Source: Gemmatimonadota bacterium
GTDB taxonomy: Bacteria > Gemmatimonadota > Gemmatimonadetes > Gemmatimonadales > Gemmatimonadaceae
Length of the DNA stretch: 64,000 nucleotides
Assembly: GCA_003155795.1 (NCBI GenBank)
Contig: PMEM01000021.1
Span: 19,002 to 83,001 of the forward strand
Direction of reading: 5' to 3'
Translations under genes and position numbers: made by a program
Shown here: piece after piece, positions 28,976 to 37,588 of the stretch
Layout: each line of letters starts with the position of its first letter
Position numbering within the stretch: the stretch's first letter is position 1
The notes under the pieces: generated by a model
Told to the model about the DNA's origin: nothing
Database searches by the model: none
What the model saw: only the letters and a program-made list of their open reading frames with translations

Positions 28976-31036
28976 ATGAAGCGCACCATGACAACGGGGA
29001 TCTTTATTCTTCTGGCTCCCGTCGCCATTTCCGCCCAGGGTTGGAACTCGCAGCGCGCTGAAAGCCTTGCTACCCATGCCACGGAAGTTCGGGCGGCACA
29101 ACTCGCGGACAGTGGTCTCAAGAGCTACAAGGCCGAGGCGCGTGGCTATCTCACGTTTCTGGCACAACTCGGCAAGGGCTTTCCCGATCCGCCTAAAATT
29201 GTCAGGGCCGACCAGATCGCCTCAGATATCTACTGGAAGGCGCCTTCCCTGAGCAAGCAGCTAATCAAGGGGCGGCGGGATACGCTGCTGCTCCCGACAG
29301 ATATCAATTATCATCGGGACCACCTTGGAATCGTCCAGAACAACTTCCCGAGCATCATCCGAATTGGTGACGGCGACGAGGTCGAGGACGTTCCGCATCC
29401 GCTTTCCGCCTCAGGGCTCAGAGACTACGACTTTGCCATCGGGGACTCACTTCAGATTCGACTCGGCAGCCGAACGTTGGATGTGATCCAGCTGCGGTTC
29501 CGTCCCAAGGACCAGAATGCGGCGCGGGCCATCGGCTCCGTTTACGTGGATAGGGAGAGCGGGGCGGTGGTGCGGATGGCAATCGGATTCACGAGGGCGG
29601 CGCTCAGGGACAAGGATCTGGAGGATCTCTCGGTCATACTCGAGAGTGGTCTGATCGACGGACGCTACTGGCTGCCTCGGCGTCAGGAAGTCGAGATCCG
29701 TCGTACAGGGACGTGGCTCGACTATCCAGCGCGGGGAATCATTCGCGGACGGTGGGACATTGACGACTACCAGGTGAATGTTCCTGTTGACGCCGTGTTC
29801 GATGCCGGACCCGAAATTCAAGCCGCGCGCGGGGCGACCGTCACGCGAGACGGTCTCGTACGTACGAGGGAGTTCAGTTTCACTGGTGCGATACTGGACT
29901 CAATTCCGCCAGACGTCAGTTCGTTTGCGAGCGGCGATGTGTCGCGACTGCATGAGGAAGTCAGTAGTCTCGTCCGCGCGAAAACTGTTGAGCGTGCACA
30001 GAACTTTGCGCTCGCAGGATCTTCGGTATCGCAGTTCGTGCACGTGAATCGTGTAGAGGGAATTGCACTTGGTGTCGGGGCGACTGTGCATCCGACGCCG
30101 CAGTTGTCGGTAAATGCCGGTACGGGTTTCGGATTTGCGGACCATGCATGGAAACCGCGTGGCTCGGCGACTTACACCATGGCGAACGGTACAAGCGTGA
30201 CGGCGTCAGCTTATCGCACACTGCACGACGTATCGATTGTACCGGAACGGTCGGGTTTGACAAATAGTTTTGCGGCGCAGGAATTTGGAAGTGACTTCGC
30301 GGGGCTATTCAGCGCGCGTGGCGGATCCCTGGCGCTCGGTGCACCGTCCGGCATGACGATTCGGCCGACGCTGGAGTTTGCGCTGGAGGACCAGGGCATG
30401 GTGCCGGTGAACGCTGTGCCGGCATCGGGGCGCTATGAGGCCGCGCAGCCAGCGACAGCGCTCCGTCAGGCGCGTGCGACGTTGCATCTCGACGCGCCGC
30501 GCTTCGATCTGTTTGGTATGAGCGCGAACGCAGCGCTCTCGCTCTCAGCTATCCATGATCGCGAAGACTCGGGTGCACAATTCACGTCCGAGCGAGGGAA
30601 GGGAATTGCGACGCTTGCCGCAACGCGAAACGTTGGCAGCGGGCAACTGGCGCTTTCCTTCCTCGCAGCTGGTCTCACCAACTCGCAGCAGACTCCTCCA
30701 CAGGAGTTGATCGGACTCGGCGGTCCGATAACGGCGCCCGGATACGACTTCCATTCACTTGTTGGCAGTCGCGTCGCGGCTGCACACGTCGAATGGAGAT
30801 TCAAGATTCCCTTCGTCGCTGTTCCCCTCGGATCGTGGGGTCGAGCGCCCGCCACCGCAACGCTCGCTCCGTTCGTGCACACGGCGTGGGTCGACGGCAA
30901 GGGATGGTATCCGAGCATCGGAACGGGTGCGCTCACGGTATTTGACCTGTTGCGCTTCGACGTTGCGCGGGGGACGCGAGATGGAAGGTGGAGTTTTTAC
31001 TTCGATGTGAGCCGGGATTTCTGGGCGATTCTGTAG
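28976..31036 (+). CDS. Outer-membrane beta-barrel protein, unknown function
   Basis: 686 residues with a signal peptide (MKRTMTTGIFILLAPVAISAQ). Residues 40-300 are mixed alpha/beta with a GSVYVDRESGAVVRM strand pair, reminiscent of periplasmic domains seen before porin-like barrels. Residues 330-686 alternate hydrophobic and polar residues with many aromatic/Gly turns and end in a strand with a C-terminal FWAIL, consistent with BAM recognition. GAGGG directly abuts the first ATG, so the second ATG at 28988 may be used, but the first keeps the Lys-Arg of the signal. Its promoter must overlap trpE. Confidence 0.75.
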   Translation: MKRTMTTGIFILLAPVAISAQGWNSQRAESLATHATEVRAAQLADSGLKSYKAEARGYLTFLAQLGKGFPDPPKIVRADQIASDIYWKAPSLSKQLIKGRRDTLLLPTDINYHRDHLGIVQNNFPSIIRIGDGDEVEDVPHPLSASGLRDYDFAIGDSLQIRLGSRTLDVIQLRFRPKDQNAARAIGSVYVDRESGAVVRMAIGFTRAALRDKDLEDLSVILESGLIDGRYWLPRRQEVEIRRTGTWLDYPARGIIRGRWDIDDYQVNVPVDAVFDAGPEIQAARGATVTRDGLVRTREFSFTGAILDSIPPDVSSFASGDVSRLHEEVSSLVRAKTVERAQNFALAGSSVSQFVHVNRVEGIALGVGATVHPTPQLSVNAGTGFGFADHAWKPRGSATYTMANGTSVTASAYRTLHDVSIVPERSGLTNSFAAQEFGSDFAGLFSARGGSLALGAPSGMTIRPTLEFALEDQGMVPVNAVPASGRYEAAQPATALRQARATLHLDAPRFDLFGMSANAALSLSAIHDREDSGAQFTSERGKGIATLAATRNVGSGQLALSFLAAGLTNSQQTPPQELIGLGGPITAPGYDFHSLVGSRVAAAHVEWRFKIPFVAVPLGSWGRAPATATLAPFVHTAWVDGKGWYPSIGTGALTVFDLLRFDVARGTRDGRWSFYFDVSRDFWAIL

Positions 31037-31173
31037 GGGGATTCGTTGGGTTGCTGGAAGATTGGTCTCCTCAAAAACCTCACGGCGCGCCACATTCTGC
31101 TCGACCTGCTCGGACTCGATGCCGCCGCGAACCCCTCCGGGCAGACGGTGGAGGCAGTAAGATTCCTGCTCAT

Positions 31174-32376
31174 ATGATAACAGTTCCCTCGGATCGCTCC
31201 CAGCGACGCTGGTTGATCGTTCTCTACGTATCGAGTGCCGTAATCGTCACGATCCAGCGCGGCGTACTTCGATTTCCGAACGATTACGCCATCTTTCGCG
31301 CGTCGTTCTGGAACCTGCTTCACGGTCGCGATCTTTACGCGCTTCACCTGGATCAAGCTCGCGACGTCTTTAAGTACAGTCCAACGTTCGCGGCCCTGAT
31401 GGCACCGCTATCGCTGCTGCCGATGACCGCTGGACTGTTGATCTGGAATCTCATCGGAGCATTGTCGCTGGTATATGCAGCGGCGCGACTTCTCCCGGAA
31501 CCCAAGGCGAATATCGTGCTGTTGCTTGCATATCTGCCGATGCTGCGCAACATGCAGAGTACACAGAGCAACACTCTGATTACCGCGCTGATAATATTGA
31601 GTTTCGTTATGTTGGAACGAGGAGCGCACTGGCGGGCGGCCCTTGCCGTTGGTATTGGAGCGGCGATCAAGATCTTTCCATTAGCAGCGCTATCCTTCGC
31701 AATCCCGCATCGTCACCGCACGCGCTTCGTGGCATGGTTCACCGCAATTGCAATCATTCTGTTGGCGCTTCCACTGCTTTTTACTTCGACGGGGCGACTC
31801 GCAGCGCAATACCACTCCTGGGGAGTGCGCGAAGGACGCGACATGCAGGATTACGGCGAGAGTGTTATGGCAATGGTGCAGCTCTGGCTGGGCCGCGATT
31901 GGGCCGCGTGGCCGACGCAGCTTGCAGGAACGATTGTGCTCTTGCTGCCCCTGTGTTTCAGGCCATCGATCTGGACGCGATCGACCGAAATCCGCGTGCG
32001 CCTCCTTGCATCAGTGCTCGTCTATTGTGTGATCTTCAACCATAAGGCCGAGCCGCAATCGTACGTCATAGCGCTCACCGGCATTGCGATCTGGTACAGC
32101 ATAGCGCCGCGGAGCCGCTGGCGAATGGGATTGTTGGCGGTCGTCCTGATCCTGACATCTGGACTGAGCCCCGTCCCTGACTTCATCAAGGCGCCCCTGA
32201 CGCCTTTGATCCGACGTCCACTTCCGTGCTTTATCGCGTGGATCGTAATGCAGGTTGAACTGATTGCCGCGATTCATTCGTTCGCTCTGGATCGGGATCG
32301 CGACTCAGAGACGCACCGATCCACGATTCACGAGCTCGATGCTGCACTGCCGGATGCGGCTGCGCAGTCAAGGTGA
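31174..32376 (+). CDS. Polytopic membrane protein, GT87/DUF2029-like mannosyltransferase
   Basis: About 400 residues with roughly ten hydrophobic helices. The first loop carries NDYAIFRASFWNLLHGRDLYALH and FKYSPTFAALMAPLS, the Asp-containing pattern of GT-C DUF2029/GT87 enzymes that use polyprenyl-phosphate sugars. The frame opens at 30988 inside the upstream gene, but the added 62 residues have no membrane character, so I use the ATG at 31174; a GGAGG lies too far upstream to decide. Topology resembles PimE-like transferases. The 134-base convergent gap after it (32377-32510) holds nothing I recognise. Confidence 0.8.
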   Translation: MITVPSDRSQRRWLIVLYVSSAVIVTIQRGVLRFPNDYAIFRASFWNLLHGRDLYALHLDQARDVFKYSPTFAALMAPLSLLPMTAGLLIWNLIGALSLVYAAARLLPEPKANIVLLLAYLPMLRNMQSTQSNTLITALIILSFVMLERGAHWRAALAVGIGAAIKIFPLAALSFAIPHRHRTRFVAWFTAIAIILLALPLLFTSTGRLAAQYHSWGVREGRDMQDYGESVMAMVQLWLGRDWAAWPTQLAGTIVLLLPLCFRPSIWTRSTEIRVRLLASVLVYCVIFNHKAEPQSYVIALTGIAIWYSIAPRSRWRMGLLAVVLILTSGLSPVPDFIKAPLTPLIRRPLPCFIAWIVMQVELIAAIHSFALDRDRDSETHRSTIHELDAALPDAAAQSR

Positions 32377-32510
32377 GTTGAGCGCTTTCAGATCGAGTCA
32401 CGCGCGAGCAGATCGGACGAACCGTCATGCGGCGCCGACTGGCCGGCCTTGGTATCTGCGAGTCCCATTGGGGCCAACGCGGGGGTTGCTGTTCGTGCAG
32501 CGCGAGTGAC

Positions 32511-34802
32511 TTAGAGAACCCTGAGCACATCCTCAGCCGGCCCCGCATCGCCGCTTCCGAGCAGCTTCTTGATCTCCGAGAGCGACTGACCTGCCCTGGG
32601 CCACGTGAATCGGGCCGGCGCGTCATCAATGTTGAGCCACACGTATTCCGAATGCTCTGGTCCGATTCTCACGGTGCTGCCGCTGTCCACGAATGCGCAG
32701 AACACGACGGCAACCTCAATGCGTGCCGTTTTGTGCAGGTAGAAGGAGTGCACGGTGACGTTGTATAGTCGTTGCGGCGTCAGGCCGGTCTCCTCAAGGA
32801 CCTCGCGTAATGCGGCATCCTGGGCGACCTCTTCCGGCTCGATCTTGCCGTGAACGGCCTCCCAGGTCCCGCCGCGGCTCGTTCCCGGGGCACGGTGCAG
32901 GGCAAGCACGCGCCATGGCTCAAGTTGGGGATCGACCAGGTAAACATCCACTACACCGACTTCAATTCGTGTCATGGGATCGACTAGTGCACGCGAAATG
33001 ATGGAATTCGACCGCGTCTCCTGATCTGAATATGGCGAATTGTTGCGCGAATTGGACTCCAGATCCTGCCATTCGTCCTGTCGCTCGTAATTCACACTCT
33101 CATGGTCTTCGTCAGTATTTGCGTCAGAATCGAGAACTCGGGCAACTTCGGCAGACGTCGTCTCTCCACTAAGGACTCTGGCCACGCCGCTGGACCAGAG
33201 AGACCGCATCCCTTCAGCGCGGGCTGCCTCTGCGAGCACGACGGCTGAAGCGCCTTCGACGATGAGCCGCGTCAGGCCCGTCGTCATCGTCAGCAACTCG
33301 ACGGCCGCCATGCGACCACGGAAGCCGCTGCCGGCGCATGCATCACACCCGGCACCAGCTCTAAGCCTGGCGCCATTCGGAATGCAGTTCCACAATGACG
33401 GCGGAACGGGGTCTGAAGTATCGCGCGCACATGCAGGACACATGCGCCGCAGCAATCGCTGCGCAATTACTCCCTTGAGCGCGGTACCTACTTTCGCAGG
33501 TTCCACTCCCAGGTCGGCGAGTCTCGTGATTGAGCTCGCTGCGTCGATCGTGTGAAGCGTTGCAAAGACAAGGTGTCCAGTGAGTGCGGCCTGAATAGCA
33601 ACAGCGGCGGTTTCGGCGTCTCGAATCTCGCCCACGAGAATGACATCCGGATCCTGCCGCAATATGGATCGTAGCGCCGCCGCAAAAGTGAGTCCGGCCT
33701 TTTCGTTTACCTGCGACTGTACTATGCCTGCAATTCGATACTCTACCGGGTCCTCGACGGTAATGACGTTCAATCCGCGCGAGACGAGGGAGTGCAAAGC
33801 CGAATAAAGCGTCGTGGTCTTTCCGGATCCGGTGGGTCCTGTGACAAGTATGAGTCCGTCGCGTGTCTCGAGCAGCCGAATAAGTCGTGCCGCGTCGACT
33901 GAATCGAAGCCGAGTGCGTCCAGCGGCCGCACACCACCGCGCGCGTCGAGAATGCGAATCACGACCTTCTCGCCATGCGCAGCTGGCAGCGAGGAAACTC
34001 GCAGATCGATGCGCTCGCCCTCTACCATGACAAGAGCACGACCCCCCTGTGGCCGCAGTCGGTCCGCGATGTCCATCCGCGCCATTATCTTAACGCGCGA
34101 CACGAGCGGCGTGCCGATGGATCGCGGCAACGTCATTGCAGTACGGAGTACACCATCGACGCGGTATCGCACGAGCACCGCATCTTCCTCTGCCTCCAGA
34201 TGTATATCACTCGCGCGCGCCGAGATTCCCTCTGCGACGATATGATCCACCAGTCGGATGATCGGCCGCTCACGTGCACCATCTGCGAGTTGGGTCGCGG
34301 ATAATTCCTCTCCCTCTGGTTCGAGCTGATGGATTGACACGGGGCCGACGGACGCAAGCAGGCGCTCGACCACCGAGGCCGGCCGGTAAACTTCCTCGAG
34401 CCTCTCAGCGATCCGCGCTGGAACCGCGAGCGACATTCGCACGCGCCGCCCCGCCGCGAACGCAACCGCCTGTTCGCAGTCCAGATCGTACGGATTCGCC
34501 GTTGCAACATCGATTGTGCGTGCCGAAACCGAGAGCGGGAGAATCGAATACCTGCGCGCAAGGCGTTCCGGCACCCTGGCGACCGCCTGGGGCGACGACT
34601 TCAACTCACCAGCCACCCGCATCCGGGTTCGCGATGCAACGGCGCGAAGTATTGCGTCGTCCGTCGTGAATCCACGCGACACCGCAGACAGCCAGTTGCT
34701 CGCAGAAACATCCTTGGCGAGAATTCCAAATTGGACCGGCGTCAGCAGCTCACGCAACACCGGCAGGATCCACTCATCACTCGATTGTACTGCGCGCTCC
34801 AT
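32511..34802 (-). CDS. GspE/PilB-type secretion ATPase fused to a C-terminal Nudix hydrolase
   Basis: 763 residues in one open frame. Residues 1-150 form the type II/IV pilus ATPase N-domain. The motor has GPTGSGKT (Walker A, 322-329), the Asp box around VEDPVEY (349-354), Walker B PDVILVGEIRD (385-395), the His box ATLHT and a zinc CPAC...CDAC module (455-489). After a polar Asp/Glu/Asn/Ser linker (about 558-605) a complete Nudix domain follows, with box residues G652, E658 and REVLEETGL (666-674). Met610 could serve as an internal start for a free Nudix enzyme. No other secretion or pilus gene lies in the window. It follows the thioredoxin-like gene by 77 bases. Confidence 0.88.
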   Translation of the reverse strand: MERAVQSSDEWILPVLRELLTPVQFGILAKDVSASNWLSAVSRGFTTDDAILRAVASRTRMRVAGELKSSPQAVARVPERLARRYSILPLSVSARTIDVATANPYDLDCEQAVAFAAGRRVRMSLAVPARIAERLEEVYRPASVVERLLASVGPVSIHQLEPEGEELSATQLADGARERPIIRLVDHIVAEGISARASDIHLEAEEDAVLVRYRVDGVLRTAMTLPRSIGTPLVSRVKIMARMDIADRLRPQGGRALVMVEGERIDLRVSSLPAAHGEKVVIRILDARGGVRPLDALGFDSVDAARLIRLLETRDGLILVTGPTGSGKTTTLYSALHSLVSRGLNVITVEDPVEYRIAGIVQSQVNEKAGLTFAAALRSILRQDPDVILVGEIRDAETAAVAIQAALTGHLVFATLHTIDAASSITRLADLGVEPAKVGTALKGVIAQRLLRRMCPACARDTSDPVPPSLWNCIPNGARLRAGAGCDACAGSGFRGRMAAVELLTMTTGLTRLIVEGASAVVLAEAARAEGMRSLWSSGVARVLSGETTSAEVARVLDSDANTDEDHESVNYERQDEWQDLESNSRNNSPYSDQETRSNSIISRALVDPMTRIEVGVVDVYLVDPQLEPWRVLALHRAPGTSRGGTWEAVHGKIEPEEVAQDAALREVLEETGLTPQRLYNVTVHSFYLHKTARIEVAVVFCAFVDSGSTVRIGPEHSEYVWLNIDDAPARFTWPRAGQSLSEIKKLLGSGDAGPAEDVLRVL

Positions 34803-34879
34803 TCAAGCCCCCGTCTTCGACCAACCTCAACGTAGGCCGGACGAGCCGAGACGGCGGAAGCCGGAAGCCTGCCACATCA

Positions 34880-35440
34880 TCAGCCTGTTGCGGTGGCCAG
34901 TACGACTGGAGTGCGCGGCGCCCTGGTGCCGAATACCATGTCGGTGATCTCCCGCATCGAGCTGACCCCGTGATCGCGCGCGAACCACTGTCGCTTGTAG
35001 AGATATTTCTCTGGCTTCGGTATGTTGCGTCCGGTTTCCATGTACCAGTTCCACAATTCCGACGGAAGCGGCCCCCACCAACCGCGCTCGGTCCAGTCGG
35101 AGTTGTACGCGATGATGACCGGGATGGATTGGGTCCCGTTAGTCAGATGAGAGTTCATCAGGTGGAGATTCTCATCGCGAACAAAATTCCGAAGCTCGAC
35201 GAGCGGATTCAACTCCGCGAGCTTGGCGAGATGCGGAACGACCCCGATCGCGTCGAGGCACCAATCCGCGTGGAGAGCGACCAGCCGGAGCGGTGTGGTT
35301 ATGGCTGAGAACCGCTCGATCACGTCTGCCGGTACTGCCGCGTGTCGGGCGCCGATCGACCAGAGTTCCGGGTATTTCTGGACCGACCCTACAAAATCAT
35401 CGAAGGTCACGCCCGTCGCAAAGCGCGCCGCGTCCATCAT
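34880..35440 (-). CDS. Thioredoxin-like protein with a single-Cys active site
   Basis: 186 residues. The central LRLVALHADWCLDAIGVVPHLAKL strand-helix matches thioredoxin-fold proteins, but the CxxC site reads CLDA with only the first Cys kept. The cis-Pro loop is seen as GTQSIPVII. A single Cys suggests a monothiol role or binding function rather than disulfide exchange. The start overlaps the acyltransferase stop by ATGA. Confidence 0.8.
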   Translation of the reverse strand: MMDAARFATGVTFDDFVGSVQKYPELWSIGARHAAVPADVIERFSAITTPLRLVALHADWCLDAIGVVPHLAKLAELNPLVELRNFVRDENLHLMNSHLTNGTQSIPVIIAYNSDWTERGWWGPLPSELWNWYMETGRNIPKPEKYLYKRQWFARDHGVSSMREITDMVFGTRAPRTPVVLATATG

Positions 35441-36270
35441 GGCTTTGCCGGTTTGATAGTTGTCAGATGGAAGACGTCGTGCGGCGCATTGGGCTTCACG
35501 CGAATACTCTTGGCCGGGATTCCGACATGAACATGGTATGGTCGGACATCCTTCGTCGCAATGGCACCGGCTCCGACCATGCCATTCTCACCGACGTGAA
35601 CTCCGGCAAGCACCGTTGCGTGATATGTGATGCGTACATCGTCGTCGATCCGCGTCACCGCATCGGTTACGTCGCGCTGATCCACTATGCTGTGAGTGTG
35701 ACTGTAGATGTTCGCGTAATCGCTGATGGAGACGCGATTCCCGATCACCAGGCCGCCGCGATCGTCGAGCAGAACGTGTCGATGGATGACGACGTCGTCG
35801 CCAACTTCCAGATTATAGCCGAACGAAAACTCAACATTCTGAAAAGCCTTGAAATTCTCGCCGCACCGCTTGAAGATGTGCGGTGCCAGCAGCCGGCGAA
35901 AACGAATCCCGAGATCCACATTCTGACCACCGAGCTGAGTTCGATCGAACGAATACCAAAGCCATAACAGCGGCTTGGTACGCGCGAATGCGACCGGATC
36001 GCAGTCCGCGTAGTATTCCGGCTCGAGCGTGACGTTTCGCGGGTCCAGCGAGAGCAGTGCGAGCCGCGTCGCGACGTCGAGGGAGTCATCGGCAACCGCT
36101 GTCTCCCAGGCATCCGAATACTCCGGATACAGCAGCGCAGAGAGTACCCGTCGGCAGATGTCGTTGCGATCATCGGACGAGTCAAGAGCGTCCTCGATCT
36201 CTTCGAGAAACGCGCGCTTTTGCGGTTCGATCGGCGATTCCGCAAGCTTGCGGAGAGGAAGTATGGCCAT
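35437..36270 (-). CDS. Left-handed beta-helix acyltransferase
   Basis: 277 residues. The first 110 are helical. From about 140 the hexapeptide repeats begin (LEVGDDVVIHRHVLLDDRGGLVIGNRVSISDYANIYSH), then VLAGVHVGENGMVGAGAIATKDVRPYHVHVGIPAKSIRVK, the closing pattern of NodL/LacA/CysE-like O-acetyltransferases. The conserved His in SHTHS is the likely catalytic base. Substrate unknown; sugar or glycolipid acetylation would fit an envelope role. It begins 11 bases after the lipoprotein gene upstream. Confidence 0.85.
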   Translation of the reverse strand: MAILPLRKLAESPIEPQKRAFLEEIEDALDSSDDRNDICRRVLSALLYPEYSDAWETAVADDSLDVATRLALLSLDPRNVTLEPEYYADCDPVAFARTKPLLWLWYSFDRTQLGGQNVDLGIRFRRLLAPHIFKRCGENFKAFQNVEFSFGYNLEVGDDVVIHRHVLLDDRGGLVIGNRVSISDYANIYSHTHSIVDQRDVTDAVTRIDDDVRITYHATVLAGVHVGENGMVGAGAIATKDVRPYHVHVGIPAKSIRVKPNAPHDVFHLTTIKPAKP

Positions 36271-36281
36271 GATTCTGAAAA

Positions 36282-36947
36282 TTAGTTCGGTTTGCCGGAA
36301 CGGGCGCGGACCATTGTGCGTTCACGCTCGATTGTCTCGAGAGTCTGGTCCCAGCTCGCGTCAGTGTAGCCGGTATAAGAAATGGATAGCGGTTGATTCA
36401 CCTGAACGTCGCCGTCGTAAACGTAAAGTGCGCTCTGGGTTTCACGCTGACGCAGACGGTTCTCACCAAATCCTACCGTAAGCGAAAGGATGTCGTATGG
36501 CCTGAAGTCGCGACCTCCGCTGTTCACAATCAGATCGCCGGGGGTGAAGCGCGCGTTCGGCTCCACGCCGTAGAACGATACCAGCCACACGGAGACCGGT
36601 CGACCTCCGTATCTTCGAGCAATCGCATCCAGCTGTGTGCGACTGCCCTCCTTGAGATCGTGCAGGGCCCTGTACGAGTCCGGGGTGAGCAGTCTGATCA
36701 GAGACTCGTCGATCGGGAGCGCGCGCACGAGCACGGTACCAGCATCAATGTGCAGCGATATGTCATCCTGTCGAAGCGATCCATAGCCCGGTGGAAGCAT
36801 CGAGAGGCCTGCGGTGTCGGCCTGTGGAACGCTCGCGATGGGCGCGGCCGAGTTGGTGCTGCTGGCGGTGCTGCCAGGGGGGACGCACGCCGGCGTGCAC
36901 ACCAGGCCGATCGTAATCGCCAGCGCGCGCATTCGGCGAGGGGACAT
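36282..36947 (-). CDS. Exported probable lipoprotein, unknown function
   Basis: 221 residues with a signal (MRALAITIGLVCTPAC) whose Cys may be lipidated, then a Ser/Thr/Ala linker. The mature part (SLHIDAGTVLVRALPIDESLIRLLTPDSYRALHDL and RFTPGDLIVNSGGRDFRPYDILSLT) appears to be a compact beta domain. The ATG at 36947 forms TGATG with the engB stop; a GTG one codon earlier is an alternative. No family recognised. Confidence 0.72.
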   Translation of the reverse strand: MSPRRMRALAITIGLVCTPACVPPGSTASSTNSAAPIASVPQADTAGLSMLPPGYGSLRQDDISLHIDAGTVLVRALPIDESLIRLLTPDSYRALHDLKEGSRTQLDAIARRYGGRPVSVWLVSFYGVEPNARFTPGDLIVNSGGRDFRPYDILSLTVGFGENRLRQRETQSALYVYDGDVQVNQPLSISYTGYTDASWDQTLETIERERTMVRARSGKPN

Positions 36948-37588
36948 CACGCAGCGCGCTCAGTGGCCAGCAACCCCGCTATTGCTTCTGCCAGATCGTC
37001 GCGTCCCGCTCCAGTCTGGGCGCTGAACGGAATGATGTGATCCTCATCAACCTGCAGGATGATCGCTAGGTCTCGGATACGCTTATCTACAGCGAGTCGT
37101 GAGATCTTGTCGATCTTGGTTGCGACGAACATCACCGGTACGCCGACGTCCGCAAGAAAGTCCAGCATCTGACGATCGTCATCCGTCGGGTCGTGTCTGA
37201 CGTCAAGCAACTGCACCACACCGCGGAGGTCCTTGGTGCCGCGCAGATACGAGTCTATAAGAGGTCCCCAGTCTGCCGACCGTTCCTTGGAAACACGCGC
37301 ATACCCATAGCCGGGCAAATCGGCGAGCAGAAAGGCGTCGTTTACCTTGAAGAAGTTGATCTCGCGCGTTCGCCCCGGCGTCTTGCTGACGCGCGCGAAG
37401 CTTCGACGCTTCAGCACCTTGTTCAGAAGCGATGACTTGCCGACGTTGGACCGGCCTGCGAAGGCTATCTCCGGGAGGTCAAGTTCGGGTCGCCAGCCTC
37501 CGATGGTTGCAAGTCCGCCTACGAACTCGAGCGACCGAATGACGAGCGGGTCGGTATTCACCGGTATCGTCGCGGGTTCAGTGCGCAC
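36947..37588 (-). CDS. engB: Ribosome-biogenesis GTPase EngB/YsxC
   Basis: 213 residues. G1 is [13 protein letters not shown]2 TPGRT, G3 DLPGYGYA, G4 TKID and G5 FSAQTG, the EngB order and spacing. It acts on 50S subunit assembly. The GTG start lies within the last codons of lon (11-base overlap), a coupling also seen in other bacteria, where lon and engB are neighbours. Confidence 0.95.
   Translation of the reverse strand: MRTEPATIPVNTDPLVIRSLEFVGGLATIGGWRPELDLPEIAFAGRSNVGKSSLLNKVLKRRSFARVSKTPGRTREINFFKVNDAFLLADLPGYGYARVSKERSADWGPLIDSYLRGTKDLRGVVQLLDVRHDPTDDDRQMLDFLADVGVPVMFVATKIDKISRLAVDKRIRDLAIILQVDEDHIIPFSAQTGAGRDDLAEAIAGLLATERAA

Noticed and set aside
30988-31173. 62-codon extension of the GT87-like gene
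   Set aside because: Overlaps the end of the outer-membrane gene, Arg/Pro-rich and not membrane-like.
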